This document shows positions 34,553-42,096 of a stretch of DNA of 64,000 nt, in pieces. The stretch's first letter is position 1. Each line of letters opens with the position of its first letter. Origin of the DNA: UBA974 sp002292405 (GTDB lineage: Bacteria > Bacteroidota > Bacteroidia > Flavobacteriales_D > Sanyastnellaceae); assembly GCA_943842425.1 (NCBI GenBank), contig CALTBR010000003.1, forward strand, positions 883,672-947,671, given 5' to 3'. A program made the position numbers and the translations under genes. The notes under the pieces are model-generated. The model did not search any database, was not told the origin of the DNA, and worked only from the letters and a program-made list of their open reading frames with translations.

Positions 34553-35889
34553 TAATTCTTATACATCAACCATCGAAACATCTCTCTTAATGTTGGCTTC
34601 TTTCCATACATTAATATACCTGTTCTGTATACCTTTCCAGCCATTTTAACCATAAAATAAACAGTCACAATTAGTATCAATGCACTAATTAGTACATGCC
34701 ACCAAGGAACTCCTACGCTTAACCTTATCATCATAGTAATTGGAGATGTAAAGGGAATGAAAGAACAAACAATAGCTAGCATGCTTTCTGGTGATTCTAA
34801 AATCATCAAGTTCACCATGTAACTAAACATTAATGGTAGCATTGCAGGTAAGAGAAGATATTGTGCATCAGCCTCAGACTCTACTGCAGCTCCTATAGCC
34901 GCAAACAACGACGAATAAAGAGCAAAACCAGCTACGTAAAAGAAAGCTCCCCAACCCACCATCATAAACCAATCTATTTGCATCAATACATTTAAATCAT
35001 CACTCGCTTCCAAGAAAGAATTGAAGTCCGTGGTGGCGACTTGAGTCCCTTGTTCACTCATTAAATTGACAAGGAGTCCCGATGACTCAGCATAGAATCC
35101 GAATGCAAGAAACAATATCCATGATAGCAAAGACCAAACAAGTATTTGGGTTAATCCCACAAGACCTATGCCTGTAATTTTAGCACTCATCAAATGCTCC
35201 GGCTTGATCACACTTATCACTACCTCAACTATCCTATTGCTCTTCTCCTCAATAACTCCTCGCATCACATGCATCCCATAAATCATAATAAACATGAACA
35301 TAAACATTGCAAATGCAAATCCAACACCTGTCTTGTGTTGTACGTTTTTATCTTGAGTTACAATGTCTTGGGTTACTAAACCTATCCTAACCTTAAGTCG
35401 TTTATAGGTTTCGTAGTCTAAAGAGGATTCATTTTTGACCCTCAACCGCTCAACCGCTTCCCCTAAATCTCGCTTAATTGCAGATGTTATCCTAATTGAT
35501 GGAGCCACTTCATATTGAAGTACTGCTTTAGCACTTTGCATAATCCCATCATCTAATTCCAGCATTGCTGTAAAGTCACTATCGATAAACTCTTCAGTAG
35601 TCAGCGCTTGGTTTGTGAATCTATACTCTAAAAATGACCGTTCAGCAAAGCATTCTGTACAGCTAGGTATCCTCACACCTTCACTGCCGGAAAGAGAATA
35701 TGTAATGAGGTTATTGTGATCTACAAATAGCACTTTCGCGTCAGAATGAATCGCCTTTTCAGCGAGAAACGCAATAACAACAATCGCTCCTACCATTAAA
35801 ATAGGGCCAAGCAAAGTCGCTATAATAAAAGCTCGCTTTCTTACACGAGTCTTAAACTCTCTACCAACAACAACTAACCATCGATTCAT
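34552..35889 (-). CDS. ABC-2 type transporter permease (NatB-like)
   Basis: 445 residues. The first membrane helix follows VVGREFKTRVRKRAFIIATL. A large extracytoplasmic domain (about 50-185) and five further helices in the C-terminal half (FAMFMFMFIMIYGMHVMRGV onward) give the NatB/ABC-2 layout. The motif EEKSNRIVEVVISVIKPEHL is typical of this family. It overlaps its ATPase gene by 4 bp, so the two form one exporter. The substrate is unknown; sodium export is only a family possibility. Confidence 0.92.
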   Translation of the reverse strand: MNRWLVVVGREFKTRVRKRAFIIATLLGPILMVGAIVVIAFLAEKAIHSDAKVLFVDHNNLITYSLSGSEGVRIPSCTECFAERSFLEYRFTNQALTTEEFIDSDFTAMLELDDGIMQSAKAVLQYEVAPSIRITSAIKRDLGEAVERLRVKNESSLDYETYKRLKVRIGLVTQDIVTQDKNVQHKTGVGFAFAMFMFMFIMIYGMHVMRGVIEEKSNRIVEVVISVIKPEHLMSAKITGIGLVGLTQILVWSLLSWILFLAFGFYAESSGLLVNLMSEQGTQVATTDFNSFLEASDDLNVLMQIDWFMMVGWGAFFYVAGFALYSSLFAAIGAAVESEADAQYLLLPAMLPLMFSYMVNLMILESPESMLAIVCSFIPFTSPITMMIRLSVGVPWWHVLISALILIVTVYFMVKMAGKVYRTGILMYGKKPTLREMFRWLMYKN

Positions 35890-36854
35890 GACTGTTCAAT
35901 CTTATTTGCTGCGGAGTTTTTCACAGCTCTTAAAAATACATCATCCATACTCACGCTTTGAGGACTGCAAGAGAGAACATCAACTTCCGTTGTTACCCAC
36001 TTTAAGAACTTCTCAATAGGGATAGTAGCAGGAAGACCTAATACAACCTCATGAACATTATCATCCTTACTATGCGCACTATGCAAAATCGCACCAGAAC
36101 CTAGCGCGGCGGTAAAACTTATTAAGTTACCTCTAAAAGTTAAATCAATCTTACCTGCTCTTGCTTGTTCACGTAAAAAAATCACAGGACCATCTAATAT
36201 CTTTCTGCCATGGTTTATTAAAGCAACGTGATCACAAAGTTCATCAACACTAGACATATCGTGTGTAGATAGTAAAATTGTTGTTCCATGCTCATCCCTT
36301 AGCCTTATAATTTCTTTGCGAATACGAGCTGCATTAATTGGATCAAACCCACTCAGCGGTTCATCTAAAATGAGAAACTTAGGTTTGTGGATTACGGCAA
36401 CAATAAATTGGATTTTTTGGGCCATACCCTTGCTTAAATCAGAAACTTCCCTGTTCCACCAACCATCAACTTCTAGCCTTTCAAACCAATCTAAAAGTTC
36501 CTTCCTTGCATCCGTTTTACTCATTCCTCGGAGCCGTGCAAAATACATCGCCTGTTCACCAACCCTCATGTTTTTATACAACCCCCTTTCTTCAGGCAGA
36601 TACCCAACTTCATTAATATGCTCTGACGTCAAAGGTTTCCCGAAAAAAGAAATAGAACCACTATCTGGCCCAGTGATACCCGCGACCATTCTTATGAGGG
36701 TCGTTTTACCTGCACCGTTAGGTCCTAATAAACCGAATATACTAGACTTTGGAACATGAATACTCACACCATCTAAGGCAGTATGATCTCCATACTGTTT
36801 CCGAACTTCTACGAGTTCTAGTGCTGAAGGTGTTGTGTCTTTCACTGTATTCAT
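35886..36854 (-). CDS. ABC transporter ATP-binding protein (NatA-like)
   Basis: 322 residues. Walker A GLLGPNGAGKTT (about 37-48), Q loop GYLPEERGLYKN, signature DLSKGMAQK, Walker B FLILDEPLSGFDP and H loop LLSTHDMSS are present. The LSKGM signature is usual for ABC-2 ATPases. A C-terminal DUF4162-like region ends DDVFLRAVK. It overlaps dnaJ by 4 bp upstream and the permease gene by 4 bp downstream. Confidence 0.95.
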   Translation of the reverse strand: MNTVKDTTPSALELVEVRKQYGDHTALDGVSIHVPKSSIFGLLGPNGAGKTTLIRMVAGITGPDSGSISFFGKPLTSEHINEVGYLPEERGLYKNMRVGEQAMYFARLRGMSKTDARKELLDWFERLEVDGWWNREVSDLSKGMAQKIQFIVAVIHKPKFLILDEPLSGFDPINAARIRKEIIRLRDEHGTTILLSTHDMSSVDELCDHVALINHGRKILDGPVIFLREQARAGKIDLTFRGNLISFTAALGSGAILHSAHSKDDNVHEVVLGLPATIPIEKFLKWVTTEVDVLSCSPQSVSMDDVFLRAVKNSAANKIEQS

Positions 36855-37972
36855 GAGAATAAATCACGGACTTTTTCGAAGAAACCCCTCTCATTGTGGT
36901 CTAATTCTGGTTTAAAGTTCGTTGATTCCCTCAAATTCTCCAAAGCTTTGTGTTCTTCTTTTGAAAGTGTCTTGGGAGTCCAAACATTTATGTTCACAAG
37001 CAAGTCTCCATTTCCATAAGAATCTACCGAAGGAAGCCCCTTACCTCTGAGTCTAATGAGTTTTCCACTTTGTGTTCCTGGTTCAATCTTTATTTTCGCT
37101 TTGCTTGAAAGTAGTGGTATCTCAGCTGATGCTCCTAGTGCAGCATCAATAAAACTGATGTACAAATCGTGGTGGAGGTTTTTTCCATTTCTCTGAAACT
37201 CGTCGTGGTCTAATTCTTCAACAATAATAAGTAAATCTCCAGCTACACCATCTATAGGAGCACCGTTTCCTTGGCCTCTCATGACTAACTGAATTCCATC
37301 TTCAACGCCTGCAGGGATATCAATCGTTACGACTTCATCCTCTCGCTTCATACCATTTGAATCGGTGCCGGTCGGTTTTGAAGTAATCGAATATCCAGTC
37401 CCCCCACATGAAGGGCAAGTAGATGCTGTTTGCATCGCCCCTAAAATTGTATTTGTCACACGAGTAACTTGACCTGTTCCTTGACATTGACCACAATCTG
37501 AATGCTCAACACCGCTTGCTTGAATAAGTTTCGTAACTTTTATCTTCTTCTTAGCTCCTTTAGCTATTTCCTCAAGGGTTAATTTAACCTTAATCCTTAA
37601 ATCTGAGCCCTTCATTCTTCTTCTGCGGGATCCACCACCACCTCCACCACCAAACCCGCCAAATCCTCCTCCGCCACCTCCGAATATATCTCCAAATTGG
37701 CTAAATATATCCTCCATATTCATATGGTGACCGCCGCCTGCGGCACCTTTCATTCCTGAATGGCCAAACCTATCATACTGCTGCTTCTTCGTTTCGTCAC
37801 TTAGAACCTCATAAGCTTCAGCCGCTTCTTTGAATTTATCTTCTGCACTCGCATCATCAGGATTTTTATCTGGATGATATTTAAGAGCAAGTTTCCTGTA
37901 TGCTTTTTTAACCTCTGAACTTGAAGCTGATTTACTCAGGCCTAGAACATCATAGTAATCTCGTTTTGCCAT
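36851..37972 (-). CDS. dnaJ: Chaperone DnaJ with a single zinc site
   Basis: 373 residues. The J domain has HPD at 33-35 (KYHPDKNP). A Gly/Phe region (about 76-115) follows. The zinc region keeps only two CxxCxGxG motifs, at Cys160/163 and Cys186/189 (CGQCQGTG, CPSCGGTG). Their spacing and the intervening VTRVTNTILG identify them as motifs 2 and 3. Motifs 1 and 4, which form the other zinc site, are both absent. The C-terminal substrate-binding domains are normal (VTIDIPAGVEDGIQLVMRGQ). It works with DnaK and GrpE, and grpE lies 21 bp upstream. Confidence 0.96.
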   Translation of the reverse strand: MAKRDYYDVLGLSKSASSSEVKKAYRKLALKYHPDKNPDDASAEDKFKEAAEAYEVLSDETKKQQYDRFGHSGMKGAAGGGHHMNMEDIFSQFGDIFGGGGGGFGGFGGGGGGGSRRRRMKGSDLRIKVKLTLEEIAKGAKKKIKVTKLIQASGVEHSDCGQCQGTGQVTRVTNTILGAMQTASTCPSCGGTGYSITSKPTGTDSNGMKREDEVVTIDIPAGVEDGIQLVMRGQGNGAPIDGVAGDLLIIVEELDHDEFQRNGKNLHHDLYISFIDAALGASAEIPLLSSKAKIKIEPGTQSGKLIRLRGKGLPSVDSYGNGDLLVNINVWTPKTLSKEEHKALENLRESTNFKPELDHNERGFFEKVRDLFS

Positions 37973-37993
37973 TATTTCTAAAACTAATTTTAG

Positions 37994-38542
37994 TTATTGG
38001 CCTATGACCACCTTTGCGTATCTCAAAACCTTATCTCCTAGCTTATACCCACTCTCGACCACGTCTACAATTTTACCTTTCAACTTAGGAGTTGGAGCGG
38101 GGATATTTGTAATTGCTTCGTGATAGTCCACGTTGAAATCATCTCCAGCTTTCACATCCATCACCTTTAATCCTTTAGAAGTGAGTGTAGATTCAAACTT
38201 TGAATGAATCAGTTTCATTCCCTCCTTCATTGCGTTTGCGTCATCTGATGAGTTCTTAGATGCTCTTTCGAAATCATCAAGTAAGGGAAGGAATTTCTCA
38301 ATAAGATCTTGGGAAGCGGTCATAATAAGATCTACCCGTTCACGCATAGTTCTCTTTCTGAAATTATCAAACTCTGCATAAAGCCTGAGATACTTATCCT
38401 GATAGTCGACCTGTTCTACTTCCTCTTTTTCAGAGTTTTCTTCAGCAGAGTCGTTGTTATCGTCTGTGGCTTGATCAGTCGTTTCTTCAACCTTTGTCTC
38501 AAGATTATCCTTCTTTTCGACTGTTTCTTCTTGATCGTTCAT
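37994..38542 (-). CDS. grpE: Nucleotide exchange factor GrpE
   Basis: 182 residues from ATG 38542 (MNDQEETVEKKDN). An ATG 54 bp upstream adds an unlikely hydrophobic leader. A long acidic N-terminal tail leads to the dimerising helix YLRLYAEFDNFRKRTMRER (about 54-72), then a four-helix region and the beta wing DVKAGDDFNVDYHEAI, VDVVESGYKLGDKVLRYAKV. It exchanges ADP on DnaK. It precedes dnaJ. No CIRCE element was seen upstream. Confidence 0.95.
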   Translation of the reverse strand: MNDQEETVEKKDNLETKVEETTDQATDDNNDSAEENSEKEEVEQVDYQDKYLRLYAEFDNFRKRTMRERVDLIMTASQDLIEKFLPLLDDFERASKNSSDDANAMKEGMKLIHSKFESTLTSKGLKVMDVKAGDDFNVDYHEAITNIPAPTPKLKGKIVDVVESGYKLGDKVLRYAKVVIGQ

Positions 38543-38610
38543 AGATGTTATTTGTTTGGACTTAAGGCAAGGCAAAGGAAGTGCCAATAACTTCATTTTT
38601 CACTAAATAA

Positions 38611-38651
38611 GACAGCCTGTCAGTCCGCATCGAGCAAACCGACAAGCTGTC
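38611..38651 (-). repeat. Two related palindromes between the thioredoxin-like gene and grpE
   Basis: GACAGCCTGTC (38611-38621) and GACAAGCTGTC (38641-38651) are near-perfect 11-bp palindromes of the form GACAGnnTGTC, 19 bp apart. Each can form a small hairpin, or the two can pair with one G-U to give a longer stem. This could terminate the upstream gene or act in control of grpE-dnaJ. No long U run follows on the minus strand. Confidence 0.4.
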
Positions 38652-38678
38652 GTGTCAATTGGTGTTATAAGGACTGTA

Positions 38679-39296
38679 CTACTTTAAACTTTTAACATAT
38701 TGATCGATATTGCGATGCAGCTCAAACCCCCTTAGGTCCTTCGCTACCACAATTCCATTCTCGTCGATAAGAAAACTCATAGGGATAGAGCTAACACCAT
38801 ACATAGCTGCTGCTTCGTTCTGCCATTTCTTTAAATCGCTCACATGATAATCCCAATTCAATTTGTCTTTTTTAATCGCTGATTCCCATGAAGAGACTTT
38901 GCTGTCTAAAGAAACTGAGAATATCTCAAATCCGTCGGCATTTTTAAATTTTGCCTTTTTATATTTATCGTATGCCTTTACCACATTCACGTTCTCACGT
39001 CTGCAAGGGCCGCACCATGAAGCCCAAAAATCAATAAAAACGATACTCCCTCTTAAATCGCTTAGAGACATTTCTTTACCCTTGGGATTATTCATTACAA
39101 TATTTGGAGCCTCATCCCCAATGTTCGTTCCAATTCTACCTGAAGGTACTACATCAAATGAACCTGTTATATTCGCTATACCTTGAGATTCAGACGCAGG
39201 TGACGCTCCTACTAATCCTATCAAAGACAGAGTACCTAATGCCATCACCGCTATTACAGACTTTAAAATCATACTTCTTTTTTTTTGTTGCGTCAT
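38679..39296 (-). CDS. TlpA/ResA-like thioredoxin-fold protein
   Basis: 205 residues. An N-terminal hydrophobic helix (SVIAVMALGTLSLIGLVGAS, about 13-32) is an anchor or signal peptide. The AhpC/TSA-type thioredoxin domain contains FWASWCGPCRREN with a CxxC redox pair and the cis-Pro region SSIPMSFLIDENG. It is probably a periplasmic disulfide reductase, for example for cytochrome c maturation; the exact partner cannot be told. It lies 26 bp downstream of murA. Confidence 0.9.
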   Translation of the reverse strand: MTQQKKRSMILKSVIAVMALGTLSLIGLVGASPASESQGIANITGSFDVVPSGRIGTNIGDEAPNIVMNNPKGKEMSLSDLRGSIVFIDFWASWCGPCRRENVNVVKAYDKYKKAKFKNADGFEIFSVSLDSKVSSWESAIKKDKLNWDYHVSDLKKWQNEAAAMYGVSSIPMSFLIDENGIVVAKDLRGFELHRNIDQYVKSLK

Positions 39297-39322
39297 GTCG
39301 TGCTTTTAAATATAGTGTTATG

Positions 39323-40636
39323 CTAGTCTATGCGTTGAATCTTAGCTCCCAATTTTCTTAAACGAGCGTCAATATTTTGGTATCCTCTATCTATTTGTCC
39401 GATGTTGTGTATGGTTGATGTTCCCTCGGCAGATAATGCAGCGATTAACAATGAAACCCCTGCTCTAATATCAGGAGAAGTCATTGTCACTCCTCGTAAT
39501 GACGATTTATGATCAAGTCCGTTAACCGTAGCTCTGTGAGGATCACATAGGATTATTTGGGCTCCCATATCTATCAGTTTATCCACGAAGAAGAGACGGC
39601 TTTCAAACATCTTTTGATGTATTAAAACAGACCCTTTTGCTTGAGTAGACATCACCAAAATAATACTCAATAAATCCGGTGTGAATCCTGGCCACGGTGC
39701 GTCAGATATAGTTAATATCGATCCGTCAATAAATTTATCTATTTCATAAGAGTCCTGGGCTGGAATGAAAATATCATCTCCTCTGCGCTCAAGTTTAACA
39801 CCCATCCGCTTAAATATTCGAGGAATAACTCCCAACTCATCATAACATACATTCTTTATAGTTATCTCGCTTTTTGTCATAGCCGCCATACCGATAAAAC
39901 TTCCAACTTCTATCATATCTGGTAAGCACCTATGTTTTGCGCCCCTTAACTCAGTAACCCCTTCAATCGTTAAAAGGTTAGACCCCACTCCAGAAATCTT
40001 CCCGCCCATTTTATTGATAATCTTACATAGTTGTTGCAGATAAGGCTCACAAGCGGCGTTATAAATTGTAGTAATCCCTTCAGCCATCACAGCTGCCATT
40101 ACTAAATTAGCTGTTCCTGTAACAGAAGCCTCATCCAGAAGAATTGACTTTCCTTTCAACTTCCCCCCAGGCACATTAGCCGTAAAAAAACCTGTCGAAT
40201 TTTCATAACTAAATTCCGCTCCAAGTTCTTTAAAACCTAAGAATGTTGTGTCCATTCTTCTCCTACCAATCTTATCTCCTCCTGGTCTAGGTAGTGCTCC
40301 TACTCCAAACCTAGTTAGAAGAGGCCCTAGTATCATTACAGACCCCCTAAGAGAACTACCCTTGTGTGAGAATTCTTCTGATTTAAGGAAATCTAAATTT
40401 ATTTCATCTGCTTTAAACCAAAATTTACCTTCTGAGAGTTTTTTTGTCTTTACACCCATCGAGCCCAATAGATCAATGAGTTTATTTACATCAACGATGT
40501 CAGGAATGTTTTCTATCTCGACCTCACCAGCCGTAAGAAGTACGGAACTTAATATCTGTAATGCTTCATTTTTTGCACCCTGAGGAGTGACCTCACCACT
40601 TAATTTATGACCTCCTTCTATTACAAAACTACTCAT
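39323..40636 (-). CDS. murA: UDP-N-acetylglucosamine 1-carboxyvinyltransferase, Asp active-site variant
   Basis: 437 residues. First committed step of peptidoglycan synthesis: adds enolpyruvate from PEP to UDP-GlcNAc. It starts with GGHKLSGEVTPQGAKNEALQ (substrate Lys-Asn pair). The catalytic loop reads RPGGDKIGRR, with Asp121 at the position of Cys115 of E. coli MurA. Cys-to-Asp there is known to give fosfomycin insensitivity, as in Mycobacterium and Chlamydia. The rest is typical. It lies between the DUF4290 gene and the thioredoxin-like gene. Confidence 0.96.
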   Translation of the reverse strand: MSSFVIEGGHKLSGEVTPQGAKNEALQILSSVLLTAGEVEIENIPDIVDVNKLIDLLGSMGVKTKKLSEGKFWFKADEINLDFLKSEEFSHKGSSLRGSVMILGPLLTRFGVGALPRPGGDKIGRRRMDTTFLGFKELGAEFSYENSTGFFTANVPGGKLKGKSILLDEASVTGTANLVMAAVMAEGITTIYNAACEPYLQQLCKIINKMGGKISGVGSNLLTIEGVTELRGAKHRCLPDMIEVGSFIGMAAMTKSEITIKNVCYDELGVIPRIFKRMGVKLERRGDDIFIPAQDSYEIDKFIDGSILTISDAPWPGFTPDLLSIILVMSTQAKGSVLIHQKMFESRLFFVDKLIDMGAQIILCDPHRATVNGLDHKSSLRGVTMTSPDIRAGVSLLIAALSAEGTSTIHNIGQIDRGYQNIDARLRKLGAKIQRID

Positions 40637-40731
40637 CTTGTAAAAATGAGAAGGAAAAACGGTTTTAAGCTAAGCTGAGCTTGAACTTATTAGAATAAAA
40701 TTGTGGACTGATTCAGTAAGTATCCTCGTGA

Positions 40732-41457
40732 TTACCGACGATTGTAATTCTTTGAATGACCTCGATTACCTCCGTTATTTCTATTTCCTGATGATTTTTT
40801 CTGATTCCCACCTTTCTTACCAGATCTATTTCTCTCAAGTGCATCAGACGTTTTTCTAATGCTTCGTAAAATCTCTGCAGAACTTTCAAGAACAGCATCC
40901 TCAGGAAGTATAAGCGCACCACCAGACATCTCCTTTAATTGCTCTGAAATAAACAATCTTTCAACCGTCTTTCTATTCCAAGTAAGGAAATGAATCTTCA
41001 TGGCATTCGCAAGCTTGACAATAAGAATAGATTTCTCCTCGCCATCTTCCATTTTCTTAGCCATCTTAATCATCGCTTCAAGTGTTCGGCCGAAGTGTCC
41101 TGCTCTTGAGGTTTCTTTAGGATAGTTTAATCTTAAAGGGGCTTCATCTCTATCTTTAGCGTCTAGTAGATTAATAGGAATGTCGACATCTAAAGAATGT
41201 CCTGTCATTGAGTTTAATTGATTCCAAAGCTTATTCTTTCCTTCCTCTTCCGAACCTTCTGGCGGGACTACACTTCCCATCACACTTACTATAGCTGTGG
41301 CACATTTTAAACGCTCTTCTTTATCAGCTAAACTCATCATATGATCAATCATCGCATGGATACCACGTCCATACTCAGGAATAATCAAATCAGATCTGTT
41401 ACTATTATAGGTCAGGGTATCAATACGATCTGCCTCTTTCAAGTTGATTTTTGTCAT
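40732..41457 (-). CDS. DUF4290 family protein
   Basis: 241 residues from ATG 41457 (MTKINLKEADRIDTLTYN); this start lies 5 nt after a TATCTTTG promoter box. A frame open to 41532 exists but overlaps that box. The N-terminal part LIIPEYGRGIHAMIDHMMSL is the hallmark of DUF4290, a helical Bacteroidota family of unknown role. The last 35 residues are basic and rich in Gly and Asn (GNRNNGGNRGHSKNYNRR), which suggests nucleic-acid contact. It precedes murA, so it may be co-expressed with cell-wall synthesis. Confidence 0.85.
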   Translation of the reverse strand: MTKINLKEADRIDTLTYNSNRSDLIIPEYGRGIHAMIDHMMSLADKEERLKCATAIVSVMGSVVPPEGSEEEGKNKLWNQLNSMTGHSLDVDIPINLLDAKDRDEAPLRLNYPKETSRAGHFGRTLEAMIKMAKKMEDGEEKSILIVKLANAMKIHFLTWNRKTVERLFISEQLKEMSGGALILPEDAVLESSAEILRSIRKTSDALERNRSGKKGGNQKKSSGNRNNGGNRGHSKNYNRR

Positions 41458-41462
41458 CGCGT

Positions 41463-41470
41463 CAAAGATA
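41463..41470 (-). promoter_or_regulatory. -7 box of the DUF4290-murA unit
   Basis: TATCTTTG on the minus strand ends 5 nt before the chosen ATG. It is identical to the carA and queD boxes. No TTG is found at the ideal distance upstream, so the call rests on the box and on its agreement with the start codon. Confidence 0.5.
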
Positions 41471-41497
41471 CGTCTATATTTTTTTTCCGTTATGACT

Positions 41498-41527
41498 TTG
41501 GATAACGTATTCCTTACACTATTTTTG
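41498..41527 (+). promoter_or_regulatory. Promoter of tRNA-Gly
   Basis: TTG at 41498-41500 and TATTTTTG at 41520-41527 are exactly 19 nt apart, the same geometry as the rpsL and pcrA promoters. The mature tRNA begins 31 nt after the box, leaving a short 5' leader for RNase P. Confidence 0.7.
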
Positions 41528-41557
41528 TACACCGCTTCGAATGCGATACGGGTATAA

Positions 41558-41632
41558 GCGAAAGTAGCTCAGTGGTAGAGCATAACCTTGCCAAGGTTGG
41601 GGTCGCGAGTTCGAATCTCGTTTTTCGCTCCA
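41558..41632 (+). tRNA. tRNA-Gly, anticodon GCC
   Basis: 75 nt with CCA encoded. The acceptor stem GCGAAAG pairs with TTTTCGC (one G-U). The D arm is GCTC...GAGC, the anticodon stem TAACC/GGTTG with loop TTGCCAA, the variable loop is GGGTC, and the T arm GCGAG-TTCGAAT-CTCGT. All stems close. It is the last conserved gene before the accessory region, and tRNA genes are frequent integration targets. Confidence 0.97.
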
Positions 41633-41645
41633 GAGTAAAAGTCTT

Positions 41646-41673
41646 AAAAGCTTCCTTCATCGGAGGCTTTTTT
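41646..41673 (+). terminator. Terminator after tRNA-Gly
   Basis: AAAGCTTCC and GGAGGCTTT form a 9-bp stem with one G-U pair and a 6-nt loop, extended by flanking A/T pairs and followed by a run of T. It starts 14 nt after the tRNA and is a classical rho-independent signal. Confidence 0.85.
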
Positions 41674-42096
41674 GCTTTTATGGCAAGGGTTTCAGAAAAT
41701 CTGAAACAGGAAAGCCTGACGGGTTAATAAAATAATTGCTTTCCCAAATATACTCTACCAACTGCCAGTTTCTAACACTTACTGCCAGACTTACTGCCAC
41801 ACTTTCACAATTATTACCATACTGAAAAGCTGAAACTTATTTCCAGATCATTCACCTACCAGTGTGTACCCCCTCTTGTATATTTGATTTCCTTTTGAAG
41901 AAGGTACCGCCTGTATATATGTATAATACCGTCTCTGAATATTACTCATCTGTTTTTTACTGTTCTATCCTATTAAACTGATACTTAAAGTAATGCTTTA
42001 ACTAGGTACAAAAATGAACACATATATAGCCTTCTTATCCCCTCTCCCTCTTCCCTTCTATTTGCTTAATAAAAGTATAGAGTGTTTCTTAGTGTT
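41674..42096 (+). other. Non-coding junction between tRNA-Gly and the accessory region
   Basis: About 420 bp without a credible gene. It holds a perfect 8-bp inverted repeat with a 3-nt loop (GTTTCAGA/TCTGAAAC, 41689-41707) and three copies of ACTGCCA at 41761, 41781 and 41793, spaced 20 and 12 bp. These could be recombinase- or initiator-binding sites of an integrated element. No copy of the tRNA 3' end was found elsewhere in the window. The remainder shows nothing recognisable. Confidence 0.45.

Noticed and set aside
35886..36854. LSKGM instead of LSGGQ in the ABC ATPase
   Set aside because: This variant is normal for ABC-2 export ATPases.
38543..38596. Longer N-terminus for GrpE
   Set aside because: The added residues are hydrophobic and unlike GrpE; the ATG at 38542 gives the expected acidic start.
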